A stretch of DNA of 64,000 bases from Nectonema munidae (GCA_030549495.1 JAUIRK010000170.1:1-64000), one strand, 5' to 3'. Positions 29,085-40,353 are shown, counted from the first letter of the stretch. Notes: generated from the sequence alone by a model not told the origin. Numbers and translations are program-made.

Positions 29085-31728
29085 TATTCAGTTTTCTATC
29101 TTTCAAAAACTTTAATTGAAATTTTTTTAGAAGATTGAATTCTTTCAAGAGACATTAATAAAAAATAAATAAAAAAACGATAAAAACAATGTCTCATGAT
29201 ATACTTGAAACTCATGATTATTTTTCAATGTTATATTTATACAGTTTTCTATCTTTCAAAAACTTTAATTTGAAATTTTTTTAGAAGATTGAATTCTTTC
29301 AAGAGACATTAATAAAAAATAAATAACGAAAAAAACAATGTTGTCTCGATCATTATTTATATAGTTTTCTTAACGCCTTCTTTTCATGATGATATACTTG
29401 AAACTCATGATTATTTTTCAATGTTATATTTATACAGTTTTCTATCTTTCAAAGACTTTAATTTGAAATTTTTTTAGAAGATTGAATTCTTTCAGGAGAC
29501 ATTAATAAAAAATAAATAACGAAAAAAACAATGTTGTCTCGATCATTATTTATATAGTTTTCTTAACGCCTTCTTTTCATGATAATATACTTGAAACTCA
29601 TGATTATTTTTCAATGTTATATTTATACAGTTTTCTATCTTTCAAAGACTTTAATTTGAAATTTTTTTTAGAAGATTGAATTCTTTCAAGAGACATTAAT
29701 AAAAAATAAATAACGAAAAAAACAATGTTGTCTCGATCATTATTTATATAGTTTTCTTAACGCCTTCTTTTCATGATGATATACTTGAAACTCATGAGTA
29801 TTTTTCAATGTTATATTTATACAGTTTTTTATCTTTAAATAACATTAATTTGAAATTTTTTTAGAAGATTGAATTTTTTCAGGAGACATTAATAAAAAAT
29901 AAATAAAAAACGAAAAAAACAATGTGTCTCGATCATTATTTATATAGTTTTCTTAACGCCTTCTTTTCATGATGATATACTTGAAACTCATGATTATTTT
30001 TCAAAGTTATATTTATACAGTTTTCTATCTTTCAAAGACTTTAATTTGAAATTTTTTTAGAAGATTGAATTCTTTCAGGAGACATTAATAAAAAATAAAT
30101 AACGAAAAAAACAATGTTGTCTCGATCATTATTTATATAGTTTTCTTAACGCCTTCTTTTCATGATGATATACTTGAAACTCATGATTATTTTTCAATGT
30201 TATATTTATACAGTTTTCAAAAACTTTAATTTGAAATTTTTTTAGAAGATTGAATTCTTTCAAGAGAAAAAATAAATAAAAAAACGAAAAAACAATGTCT
30301 CATGATATACTTGAAACTCATGATTATTTTTCAATGTTATATTTATTCAGTTTTCTATCTTTCAAAAACTTTAATTTGAAATTTTTTTAGAAGATTGAAT
30401 TCTTTCAAGAGACATTAATAAAAAATAAATAAAAAAACGATAAAAACAATGTCTCATGATATACTTGAAACTCATGATTATTTTTCAATGTTATATTTAT
30501 ACAGTTTTCTATCTTTCAAAGACTTTAATTTGAAATTTTTTTTAGAAGATTGAATTCTTTCAAGAGACATTAATAAAAAATAAATAACGAAAAAACAATG
30601 TTGTCTCGATCATTATTTATATAGTTTTCTTAACGCCTTCTTTTCATGATGATATACTTGAAACTCATGATTATTTTTCAAAGTTAAATTTATACAGTTT
30701 TCTATCTTTCAAAGACTTTAATTTGAAATTTTTTTAGAAGATTGAATTCTTTCAGGAGACATTAATAAAAAATAAATAACGAAAAAAACAATGTTGTCTC
30801 GATCATTATTTATATAGTTTTCTTAACGCCTTCTTTTCATGATAATATACTTGAAACTCATGATTATTTTTCAATGTTATATTTATACAGTTTTCTATCT
30901 TTCAAAGACTTTAATTTGAAATTTTTTTTAGAAGATTGAATTCTTTCAAGAGACATTAATAAAAAATAAATAACGAAAAAACAATGTTGTCTCGATCATT
31001 ATTTATATAGTTTTCTTAACGCCTTCTTTTCATGATGATATACTTGAAACTCATGAGTATTTTTCAATGTTATATTTATACAGTTTTCTATCTTTAAATA
31101 ACATTAATTTGAAATTTTTTTAGAAGATTGAATTCTTTCAAGAGACATTAATAAAAAATAAATAACGAAAAAAACAATGTTGTCTCGATCATTATTTATA
31201 TAGTTTTCTTAACGCCTTCTTTTCATGATGATATACTTGAAACTCATGATTATTTTTCAAAGTTATATTTATACAGTTTTCTATCTTTCAAAAACTTTAA
31301 TTTGAAATTTTTTTAGAAGATTGAATTCTTTCAAGAGACATTAATAAAAAATAAATAACGAAAAAAACAATGTTGTCTCGATCATTATTTATATAGTTTT
31401 CTTAACGCCTTCTTTTCATGATAATATACTTGAAACTCATGATTATTTTTCAATGTTATATTTATACAGTTTTCTATCTTTCAAAAACTTTAATTTGAAA
31501 TTTTTTTAGAAGATTTCTTTCAAGAGACATTAATAAAAAATAAATAACGATAAAAACAATGTTGTCTCGATCATTATTTATATAGTTTTCTTAACGCCTA
31601 CAGAGAAAAGCATTTATAACAAATAAGTCTGTATAAACTTTTGGGATACTTTATATAAACTCAAATATAAACATATATATATATCTCATAACCTGTACGG
31701 TTGAACGCGGGTAGACAACTTGCGTGTT

Positions 31729-31905
31729 ATCTCCAACCCGTATATTACGATGATTCTTCTCCAACCTATATTCTACGATGATTCATCTCCAAACTATATA
31801 CTACAATGTTTCATCTCCAACCTGTATACTACGATGATTCATCTCTAACCTGTATACTACGATGATTCATCTTCAACCTGTATACTACGATGGTTTCTAT
31901 TCCAT
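31729..31905. repeat. 28-bp minisatellite in the left foldback arm
   Basis: About six tandem units follow the pattern CTCCAACCTGTATACTACG then ATGATTCAT, with single-base variants. The complementary set occupies about 33,190-33,360 in the right arm, and two further units lie at 32,022-32,085 and 33,005-33,065. The variants are mirrored between the arms, so the minisatellite existed before the inverted duplication or the arms have been homogenised. Confidence 0.85.
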
Positions 31906-32149
31906 GTACAAATAACTAGGGAGACAATGTTCAACTTTCTGTTCACATTCTGCTTGATGTAAGATTTGATATACCTCATTCGGGGAGACGATGCTAGATA
32001 AGTTATTACCTATATACATTATACCTGTATACTACGTTGGTTCATCTCCAACCTGTATACCGCGATAATTCATCTCCAACCTATATAATATATTTTATCA
32101 AATAATCAAAATAAAATTCTGTAATCAAAGAATCGAAAAATATTCTTTA

Positions 32150-32610
32150 AAAAATCAAAAAATATCAAACTTTCTGTTCACATTTTGCTACCTCATACGA
32201 TGTTACAAAAGTTATTACCTATACTTTGCAATTTGCACGATTTTAAATATTATATTTGTCAAATAATCAAAATAAAATTTTGTAATCAAAGAATCGAAAA
32301 ATATTCTTTAAAAAAATCAAAAAATATCAAACTTTCTGTTCATATTTTGCTACCTTATACGATGTTACAAAAGTTATTACCTATATTTTGCAATTTGCAC
32401 GATTTTAAATATTATATTTGTCAAATAATCAAAATAAAATTCTGTAATCAAAGAATCGAAAAATATTCTTTAAAAAATCAAAAAATATCAAACTTTCTGT
32501 AAAAATATCAAACTTTCTGTTCATATTTTGCTACCTCATACGATGTTACAAAAGTTATTACCTATACTTTACAATTTGCACGATTTTAAATATTATATTT
32601 GTCGAATAAT
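32150..32610. repeat. 160-bp tandem triplication inside the foldback
   Basis: Three successive copies contain AATATCAAACTTTCTGTTC, a TTTTGCTACC segment, AAAGTTATTACCTATA and a run of AATCAAAGAATCGAAAAAT. The spacing is about 162 bp, and the last interval is lengthened by a 20-bp local duplication near 32,489-32,510. The open frame across this stretch is only a translation of the repeat. Confidence 0.85.
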
Positions 32611-33400
32611 CAAAGAATCGAAAAATGTTCAAATCAAAAAATATTTATTCTTTTTAAATATATCGTTGGCTCCCCTTACTTTTAGTTTCGTGTGTGCATA
32701 ATTTGATAAAAATTAATTATTAAAGACTAGTTTTATCTTTCAATTTTAAAAGTAAGGGGAGCCAACGATATATTTAAAAAGAATAAATATTTTTTGATTT
32801 GAACATTTTTCGATTCTTTGATTATTTGACAAATATAATATTTAAAATCGTGCAAATTGCAAAGTATAGGTAATAACTTTTGTAACATCGTATGAGGTAG
32901 CAAAATGTGAACAGAAAGTTTGATATTTTTTGATTTTTTAAAGAATATTTTTCGATTCTTTGATTACAGAATTTTATTTTGATTATTTGATAAAATATAT
33001 TATATAGGTTGGAGATGAATTATCGCGGTATACAGGTTGGAGATGAACCAACGTAGTATACAGGTATAATGTATATAGGTAATAACTTATCTAGCATCGT
33101 CTCCCCGAATGAGGTATATCAAATCTTACATATAGCAGAATGTGAACAGAAAGTTGAACATTGTCTCCCTAGTTATTTGTACGTGGAATAGAAACCATCG
33201 TAGTATACAGGTTGAAGATGAATCATCATAGTATACAGGTTGGTGATGAATCATCGTAGTATACAGGTTGGAGATGAATCATTGTAGTATATACTTTGGA
33301 GATGAATCATCGTAGAATACAGGTTGGAGAAGAATCATCGTAATATACGGGTTGGAGATAACACGCAAGTTGTCTACCCGCGTTCAACCGTACAGGTTAT

Positions 33401-33572
33401 GAGAATATATCATTACATATTAGAGAAGAGTTTTCTAAACTCTTTATACTGAAAAAATATTTCTTCAATATACAAATAAATTTAGATGAGAATATATCAT
33501 TACATATAAGAGAAGAGTTTTCAAAACTCTTTATACTGAAAAAATATTTCTTCAATATACAAATAAATTTAG
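33401..33572. repeat. 87-bp direct duplication
   Basis: GAGAATATATCATTACATA recurs at 33,401 and 33,488 and is followed both times by the same 87-bp sequence ending in AAATAAATTTAGAT. The apparent minus-strand frame here repeats a 29-residue block and is not regarded as a gene. Confidence 0.9.
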
Positions 33573-34561
33573 ATTCTGAAAGTAGAGTCGCTTTATAATT
33601 GGGCTGGAAATTGTCACAGAATATAGGTAAAAATTTGTCCAAATGAAAAAAGCTTTAGTAAAATGCATCCCTTATAAAGGTTGTATCTAATCTAAATAAA
33701 AGTAGAATATGATTATCCAACAAAACTCATTATTTCTTCAATGTGGATGTCGAAAATTATAATTATTTTATAAAAATATAGAAATAAATTTAGGATTAAA
33801 GTGAAAAAAAAATAAATTCATGAGATTACTTATTGATAAAAATTGATTAAAACACATATTTTGATCAATTTATCTTCTCTTTAAAAATTTATATGCAATA
33901 AACAATAATAAAATAATATTTATCCAAAACATATTTTTTTCGAATCAAAGTGTAAATCAAACCCGCACTTCAAAAGAAGTAAAAAACTAATGATAATATA
34001 TAAAAAACTGAAAACTAAAATGATTTTATAAAAATCTAAAAATAAATAGTGGACTACGATTATCCAACAAAACTTGTACATTCGATCTACATTTTTCACT
34101 TCAAAAATAATTTTAAATTTATTAGAAAAACATTATACTGACCAATAAAAAAAACGAAGGTTAATTTATAAAAAAATGGAAAAACTAATACTATTTTATA
34201 AAAATCTACAAATAAATTTAGATTCTGAGAGTAGAGTCGCTTTATAATTGTGCTGGAAATTGTCACATAATATAGCTAAAAATTTGTCCTAATGAAAGGA
34301 GCTTTAGTTTAAAATGCATCCCTTATCTGCTAATTAATGGTATGAAGCCCATGGAAAATAAAAACAGTAAAATGGCATTTCTTAAGTACTTATGATATAA
34401 GTAATGTATTCTGAAAGCCCATAAAAAATGTTTTAATTTGGTATATCGCATGATGCATTTTGTTGAAAAATGTGAAAGTTATAAGCGTTTTAATATTTGA
34501 CTAAGATTTAAGCTAGGAACACTACAAATAAACTAAGCGTACACTAGCCCGATAAAATAAA
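33573..34561. repeat. Mosaic of diverged dispersed repeats
   Basis: There is no gene. Two related segments containing GTAGAGTCGCTTTATAATTG lie at about 33,578-33,665 and 34,220-34,325. Between them, at about 33,662 and 34,050, are decayed copies of the tail of the 259-bp unit (GATTATCCAACAAAA) and of the head of the 344-bp repeat (ACATTTTTCACTT, TATACTGACC). The stretch appears to be an older, scrambled version of the repeat family amplified immediately to its right. Confidence 0.6.
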
Positions 34562-37151
34562 CCACACACGCGTGCTAAAGATGTGGTGAAGCGTATGCGA
34601 GATAAGAATTTCCTGCGCTCACAAACGCGTAATGCAACATGTGTTAATCTTTCTTCGCATAGTTATGCTCTAAAAGCAATCAATAATATGATTTATTCTT
34701 CGCACACTGTCGGTATAAATATAACGAATGCCCTTCGTTAAAAATTAGAAAGGTTGTATCTAAACTAAATAAAAGTAGACTACGATTATCCAACAAAATT
34801 CGTACATTCAATCGACAAAACCACACACGCGTGCTAAAGATGTGGTGAAGCGTATGTGAGATAAGAATTCACTGCGCTCACAAACGCGTAATGCAACATG
34901 TGTTAATCTTTCTTCGCATAATTATGCTCTAAAATCAATCAATAATGTGATTTATTCTTCGCACACTGTCGGTATAAATATAACGAATGCCCTTCGTTAA
35001 AAATTAGAAAGGTTGTATCTAAACTTAATAAAAGTAGACTACGATTATCCAACAAAATTCGTACATTCAATCGACAAAACCACACACGCGTTCTAAAGAT
35101 GTGGTGAAGCGTATGCGAGATAAGAATTTCCTGCGCTCACAAACGCGTAATGCAACATGTGTTAATCTTTCTTCGCATAGTTATGCTCTAAAAGCAATCA
35201 ATAATGTGATTTATTCTTCGCACACTGTCGGTATAAATATAACGAATGCCCTTCGTTAAAAATTAGAAAGGTTGTATCTAAACTAAATAAAAGTAGACTA
35301 CGATTATCCAACAAAATTCGTACATTCAATCGACAAAACCACACACGCGTGCTAAAGATGTGGTGAAGCGTATGTGAGATAAGAATTCACTGCGCTCACA
35401 AACGCGTAATGCAACATGTGTTAATCTTTCTTCGCATAATTATGCTCTAAAATCAATCAATAATGTGATTTATTCTTCGCACACTGTCGGTATAAATATA
35501 ACGAATGCCCTTCGTTAAAAATTAGAAAGGTTGTATCTAAACTAAATAAAAGTAGACTACGATTATCCAACAAAATTCGTACATTCAATCGACAAAACCA
35601 CACACGCGTACTAAAGATGTGGTGAAGCGTATGTGAGATAAGAATTCACTGCGCTCACAAACGCGTAATGCAACATGTGTTAATCTTTCTTCGCATAATT
35701 ATGCTCTAAAATCAATCAATAATGTGATTTATTCTTCGCACACTGTCGGTATAAATATAACGAATGCCCTTCGTTAAAAATTAGAAAGGTTGTATCTAAA
35801 CTTAATAAAAGTAGACTACGATTATCCAACAAAATTCGTACATTCAATCGACAAAACCACACACGCGTGCTAAAGATGTGGTGAAGCGTATGTGAGATAA
35901 GAATTCACTGCGCTCACAAACGCGTAATGCAACATGTGTTAATCTTTCTTCGCATAATTATGCTCTAAAATCAATCAATAATGTGATTTATTCTTCGCAC
36001 ACTGTCGGTATAAATATAACGAATGCCCTTCGTTAAAAATTAGAAAGGTTGTATCTAAACTAAATAAAAGTAGACTACGATTATCCAACAAAATTCGTAC
36101 ATTCAATCGACAAAACCACACACGCGTGCTAAAGATGTGGTGAAGCGTATGTGAGATAAGAATTCACTGCGCTCACAAACGCGTAATGCAACATGTGTTA
36201 ATCTTTCTTCGCATAATTATGCTCTAAAATCAATCAATAATGTGATTTATTCTTCGCACACTGTCGGTATAAATATAACGAATGCCCTTCGTTAAAAATT
36301 AGAAAGGTTGTATCTAAACTAAATAAAAGTAGACTACGATTATCCAACAAAATTCGTACATTCAATCGACAAAACCACACACGCGTGCTAAAGATGTGGT
36401 GAAGCGTATGTGAGATAAGAATTCACTGCGCTCACAAACGCGTAATGCAACATGTGTTAATCTTTCTTCGCATAATTATGCTCTAAAATCAATCAATAAT
36501 GTGATTTATTCTTCGCACACTGTCGGTATAAATATAACGAATGCCCTTCGTTAAAAATTAGAAAGGTTGTATCTAAACTAAATAAAAGTAGACTACGATT
36601 ATCCAACAAAATTCGTACATTCAATCGACAAAACCACACACGCGTGCTAAAGATGTGGTGAAGCGTATGTGAGATAAGAATTCACTGCGCTCACAAACGC
36701 GTAATGCAACATGTGTTAATCTTTCTTCGCATAATTATGCTCTAAAAGCAATCAATAATGTGATTTATTCTTCGCACACTGTCGGTATAAATATAACGAA
36801 TGCCCTTCGTTAAAAATTAGAAAGGTTGTATCTAAACTAAATAAAAGTAGACTACGATTATCCAACAAAATTCGTACATTCAATCGACAAAACCACACAC
36901 GCGTTCTAAAGATGTGGTGAAGCGTATGCGAGATAAGAATTTCCTGCGCTCACAAACGCGTAATGCAACATGTGTTAATCTTTCTTCGCATAGTTATGCT
37001 CTAAAAGCAATCAATAATGTGATTTATTCTTCGTACACTGTCGGTATAAATATAACGAATGCCCTTCGTTAAAAATTAGAAAGGTTGTATCTAAACTAAA
37101 TAAAAGTAGACTACGATTATCAAACAAAATTCTTACATTTAATCGACATTT
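34562..37151. repeat. Ten-copy tandem array of a 259-bp unit
   Basis: CCACACACGCG begins units at 34,562, 34,821, 35,080, 35,339, 35,598, 35,857, 36,116, 36,375, 36,634 and 36,893, an exact 259-bp step with no length change. Copies differ by few substitutions. Units 1, 3 and 10 share the TGCGAG / AATTTCCTGCG variant, and units 3 and 10 also share GTTCTAAAG. Units 2 and 4-9 carry TGTGAG / AATTCACTGCG. Each unit can form a hairpin with 11-bp arms and one mismatch (GCGTATGTGAG against CTCACAAACGC, e.g. 34,850-34,887) and a second with 7-bp arms (TAACGAA-TGCCC-TTCGTTA, e.g. 34,981-34,999). It is richer in CpG (ACGCGT twice) than its surroundings. No open frame or RNA-gene promoter was seen. Confidence 0.97.
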
Positions 37152-37830
37152 TTCACTTGAAAAATAATTTAAAATTTATTAGAAAAATATTATACTGACC
37201 TATACTACTGACCCATAAAAAGTAAAAAATATATATTAATTTTCGACAGTTTTATTTAACTATGACATTTTAAAATGTTAAAAACCATATTCTACATTTG
37301 TGAATACAAAATTTTGAAGAAATAATATATAAACTCATCACGTTAATTATTGGTATTTTTTGAAACTAGATAAAAGTTGACTGATCTCACATAAAAGCGA
37401 ATTTTAGAAAAATAAAAATATATTTATTTGTAAAACCTAGCCTATTTTACCCACAAAGAGTATAGCTTCAAATCTTGTACATTCGATCAACATTTTTCAC
37501 TTTAAAAATAATTTTAAATTTATTAGAAAAACATTATACTGACCTGTACTACTGACCCATAAAAAGTAAAAAATATATATTAATTTTCGACAGTTTTCTT
37601 CAACTATGAAATTTTAAAATGTAAAAAATTATATTTTACCATTGAGAATATAAAATATTGAAAAAATATTATATAAATTAAGAACGTTAATTATTATTGG
37701 TATTTTTTGAAACTAGATAAAACTTGACTGACCTCACATAAAAGCAGATTTTGGAAAAATGAAAATATATTTATTTGTATAACCTAGCCTATGTTAACCA
37801 CAAAGAGTATACCTTTCCAATGATATCATT
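37140..37830. repeat. 344-bp repeat, two tandem copies
   Basis: ACATTTTTCACTT, TTATACTGACC, CTACTGACCCATAAAAAG and AACTAGATAAAA recur in the same order 344 bp apart, at about 37,140-37,483 and 37,484-37,830, with moderate divergence. The first copy continues directly from the last 259-bp unit. A third, partial copy is at about 61,728-61,910 and fragments are at about 34,060-34,140, so this is a dispersed element of unknown class. Confidence 0.85.
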
Positions 37831-38102
37831 TTCATTCAATTTTTTTTAAAAATCTTCACATTATGCTTCAATAAAAAGGTGGTCCGTAATTTTTTCAAAA
37901 ATTTAGACAAAATTTTTCGAAGTAAAATCGATTTATTAAAATTTTTTAAAACTTTTGCAAAAATAAATTATTCTAGAGTATGTAGCAAACGATAAGCTTT
38001 CTAATGATATATATATCATTAAAAAGAAATATTGAAAAACAGTTTAATTCTTTCTGCAAATCAAACAAGTAAAAATTTGCAAAAAGTAGTATTGGTAGTA
38101 GT

Positions 38103-38103
<1 letters not shown>

Positions 38104-38188
<85 letters not shown>
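38104..38188. repeat. (ATT)n microsatellite
   Basis: An almost perfect run of about 28 ATT/TTA triplets, preceded by three GTA triplets. It stands about 200 bp beyond the 3' end of the neighbouring LINE fragment and is not directly attached to it. Confidence 0.98.
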
Positions 38189-38192
<4 letters not shown>

Positions 38193-38379
38193 TACATAAA
38201 CATTTCAACCAATCATATAGTTTTTATGAAATAAAACTGCAATTTCAAAGTTAAATTTTTTGAACTTTTAGGTAGAATTTTTGAAATGTGGCTTTCAATA
38301 TGTATGTAAAATATTTTTTGAAAATTTTTATTTTAAGTATATTTTTTAAGCATTTTACGATTTACACATTTAAATATAT

Positions 38380-39790
38380 AATAAGGCTGGCAAGTTTTGC
38401 GAGTTGTCTCCCCGGAGGTCTTGCCAGACCTCTGATATAAAGTCATGAGAGTAAAATATAAAAATTAACTAAGAATAGTATGATAAAATTAATTTTATAG
38501 ATTTTTTAAAGTTTTTACAATTTGAACAGTTTAACTCTTTGAAGTGCCTGTTAACTAAATTTAAAGTGTATAAAAGTACGGAGCGAAAATTTGAGGAACA
38601 TTCAAATCTAGGTATATGTAGCTTATATTTCTGCCAAGTAGAATGAGAATGTATAACAGAGTTATGATAACTGAAAGAACCAAGTTTGATACGATTTTTA
38701 TAATAAAACATAAAACATGCATACTGGTTAACTTTATACCGGTTAAAGTTGATAGCACCTTTATTTACTCTGCTGAACTTACAAAATTTTGAAACAATTT
38801 TATTGAGTTTTTTCAAAGTGGTCGTAGATTTTATTCCCCATATTAAGTTGAAATATTTAATGTGAGGATATGCAAACGCATAGTAAAGTGTTTTTCTAGT
38901 GTTTAATGGTAAGTAGGTTTTAATTTTCTTAAAACATCCCAAAAGACGTGATACTTTTATAATAACATTGTGTATGTGTGATTTCCAGGAGAGATTTTCG
39001 GATAGAGTTATTCCTAGATCATTTATATTTGAAGTTCTTTCCAATTTTTTATTATGAAATGTAAAGTCTGAATTTAAAATTTTATACCTTTTAGAGAATA
39101 CCATGTATTTCGATTTATCCATATTAAGCTTCATTTTGTTTTCAGAACACCACTGGTCAATATATTTCAAAGTTAGATATATAGAGTTAAAGTTACTTTT
39201 TGTATTTGTATTGAACACCAAAGTCACATCATCAGCATACAACAAAATTTCAGCAGTATAGAAGGAATGCAATTAGTAATGTCATTAATGAATATAAGGA
39301 ATAACAAGAGTCCACGAATGGAACCCTGCGGAACCCCAGTTTGAGTTAGATAATATAGTCAGAGCATTCATTCGAGTAGGATATATAATTTTTCCTATGA
39401 TGAAGATAGCTTTCAATCAACTTAAATGTAGGACCTCTTATTCCAATTTTGTATAATTTAAAAAGAAGTATTTCATGATCAACATTCTCAAAAGCCTTGG
39501 AAAAATCAAGGAAAAAGCAAACTGTTATATTAGATTTGGTACAAGACTTGGTTATCAATGACGACAATTTAGTTATCGCATCCTGTGTTGACCTATTGGG
39601 TAATAAAACCATATTGTTTCTCAAAAAAAAAATCTATTTTTAAAAGATAATCAAGTAATTTTGTATGAATAATTTTTTCAATGATTTTTGAAAAATTAGA
39701 AAGAATTGAAATAGGCCTATAAGAAGCATAGCAATCGTAAGGTTTGTTAGCCTTCAATACAGGTAATATTTTCGCCACTTTTAATTTCTT
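38380..39790 (-). pseudogene. LINE A: 5'-truncated reverse transcriptase fragment (Jockey/CR1-like)
   Basis: Read on the minus strand, reverse-transcriptase motifs appear in order in three frames. YRPISILSNFSKIIEKI lies near 39,690-39,720. FFLDFSKAFENVDHEILL lies near 39,500. GVPQGSIRGLLL and FINDI lie near 39,270-39,330, and the catalytic LLYADDVTLVF near 39,230. Then follows a 267-codon frame holding the thumb (LGITLSENLSWKSHI, PHIKYFNLIWG) and the carboxy terminus, with a stop at 38,469. The endonuclease and anything 5' of the fingers are absent. At least three frame changes break it. The motif spacing and thumb fit the Jockey/CR1/L2 group; a finer family name is not justified. It lies head to head with LINE B at about 39,800. 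Confidence 0.93.
38415..38432. other. Perfect hairpin in the LINE A 3' UTR
   Basis: GAGGTC-TTGCCA-GACCTC forms a 6-bp stem with a 6-nt loop, about 40 bp downstream of the LINE A stop codon in the sense of the element and close to its AT-rich 3' end. LINEs of the CR1/L2 group are known to use 3'-terminal stem-loops for template recognition. The assignment here rests on position alone. Confidence 0.6.
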
Positions 39791-39814
39791 TAATAACTCT
39801 GATAAAATAAAGCC

Positions 39815-40330
39815 GTCATGTCATACTAGCAACTTATTTCTTGACTCCAACATATTAAAAATTTATGACCTATATATAAATATAATTTGGCTATATAAAA
39901 TATTTAAACTTTTTAATGGTTATCAGTCTAATGTATTTGAGAAAATTTTAGATTTCAATTTCGGCGAATGTAAATATGACCTGCGCTATAAATATTCAAC
40001 CATTTTGCCCTATTATAATGGACGGAGATACTACCAGACAATTAAGTTTAAGTTATCAAAATTTTGGAATAGTAATACGCATCATTTATTGGAATACATA
40101 CATCTGAGTATTGGATCGTTCAAAAAGTTGGTTAAAAGAGAGTATATTGAAAAGTACTCATTTATATGTGAAACATCTCATTGTTATTCGTGTTATTTTT
40201 CTTAACACAGTACAGTGTACTTAACTTCTTGTTTTTGAATTCATAATGATTTAACCTATAACATATATTTATAATTTTTCTATCGAGCTTGTAAGTCTTA
40301 TATTTATTTATATCATTATTATATAATATG
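39815..40330 (+). pseudogene. LINE B: carboxy-terminal ORF2 fragment and 3' UTR
   Basis: An open frame ending at 40,205 has the layout of the extreme carboxy terminus of a Jockey/CR1-type ORF2 protein. ILKIYDLYINIIWLYKIFK is followed by LPYYNGRRYYQ, then KFWNSN and SIGSFKKLVKREYIEKY, corresponding to the family pattern of R-T basic stretch, W-N and SL-x-x-FKK-x-L. The fingers and palm are absent. After the TAA stop about 125 bp of AT-rich 3' UTR leads into an (ATA)n tract, a usual tail for this group. The fragment is open over roughly 130 codons, but as a severe 5' truncation it cannot act alone. It meets LINE A head to head and LINE C tail to tail. Confidence 0.8.
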
Positions 40331-40353
40331 ATAATAATAATAATAATAATAAC
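40330..40353. repeat. (ATA)n microsatellite shared by two LINE tails
   Basis: About eight ATA triplets lie exactly where LINE B (plus) and LINE C (minus) meet tail to tail. On the minus strand it follows TGTAAATAAAGTT, a typical end of CR1/L2-like 3' UTRs. Confidence 0.9.

Larger units (their letters stand above)
1..31599. repeat. Satellite array of about 193-bp monomers
   Basis: Head-to-tail monomers fill the first 31.6 kb without interruption, roughly 165 copies. They are already in progress at base 1, so the true array is longer. The spacing of the TGTTGTCTCGATC motif is 193 bp in the first units and drifts by a few bases with the length of the A-rich linker. Nearly every monomer has the box TTAACGCCTTCTTTTC, two TCATGA palindromes about 20 bp apart, a T7 run before AGAAGATTG, and one GAATTC site. 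Two main classes are seen. Class A has CATGAGTATT, TTTAAATAACATT and CAGGAGAC. Class B has CATGATTATT, TTTCAAAAACTTT or TTTCAAAGACTTT, and usually CAAGAGAC. Divergence between monomers is only a few percent plus linker indels, which points to ongoing homogenisation. Short minus-strand frames in the array are not genes. A centromeric or pericentromeric role is inferred from size and extent only. Confidence 0.97.
31685..33403. mobile_element. Foldback element: large imperfect inverted repeat
   Basis: The left arm begins CTCATAACCTGTACGG at 31,685 and its reverse complement ends the right arm at 33,403 (CCGTACAGGTTATGAG). The arms match closely all the way in to a centre at about 32,690-32,740, where CGTTGGCTCCCCTTAC at 32,668 faces its complement at about 32,750. 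The left arm is about 1.0 kb and the right arm about 0.67 kb. The difference is explained by roughly three copies of a 160-bp unit in the left arm (32,150-32,600) against one in the right. Both arms carry a 28-bp minisatellite. AT-rich sequence flanks both ends, and no clear target duplication can be fixed. No transposase frame is present. It begins 85 bp after the satellite ends. A relative at 41,902 starts with the same CTCATAAC end, which supports a dispersed family. Confidence 0.85.

Noticed and set aside
32185-32502. 105-codon plus-strand frame
   Set aside because: It is the 160-bp foldback repeat translated about twice; the peptide repeats itself and is confined to the tandem unit.
34981-34999. 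Histone-type 3' stem-loop or terminator in the 259-bp unit
   Set aside because: The stem TAACGAA/TTCGTTA lacks the GGCTC...GAGCC core, and no histone frame is nearby.
34562-37151. CRISPR-like regular array
   Set aside because: The whole 259-bp unit is repeated, with no variable spacers, and the genome is eukaryotic.
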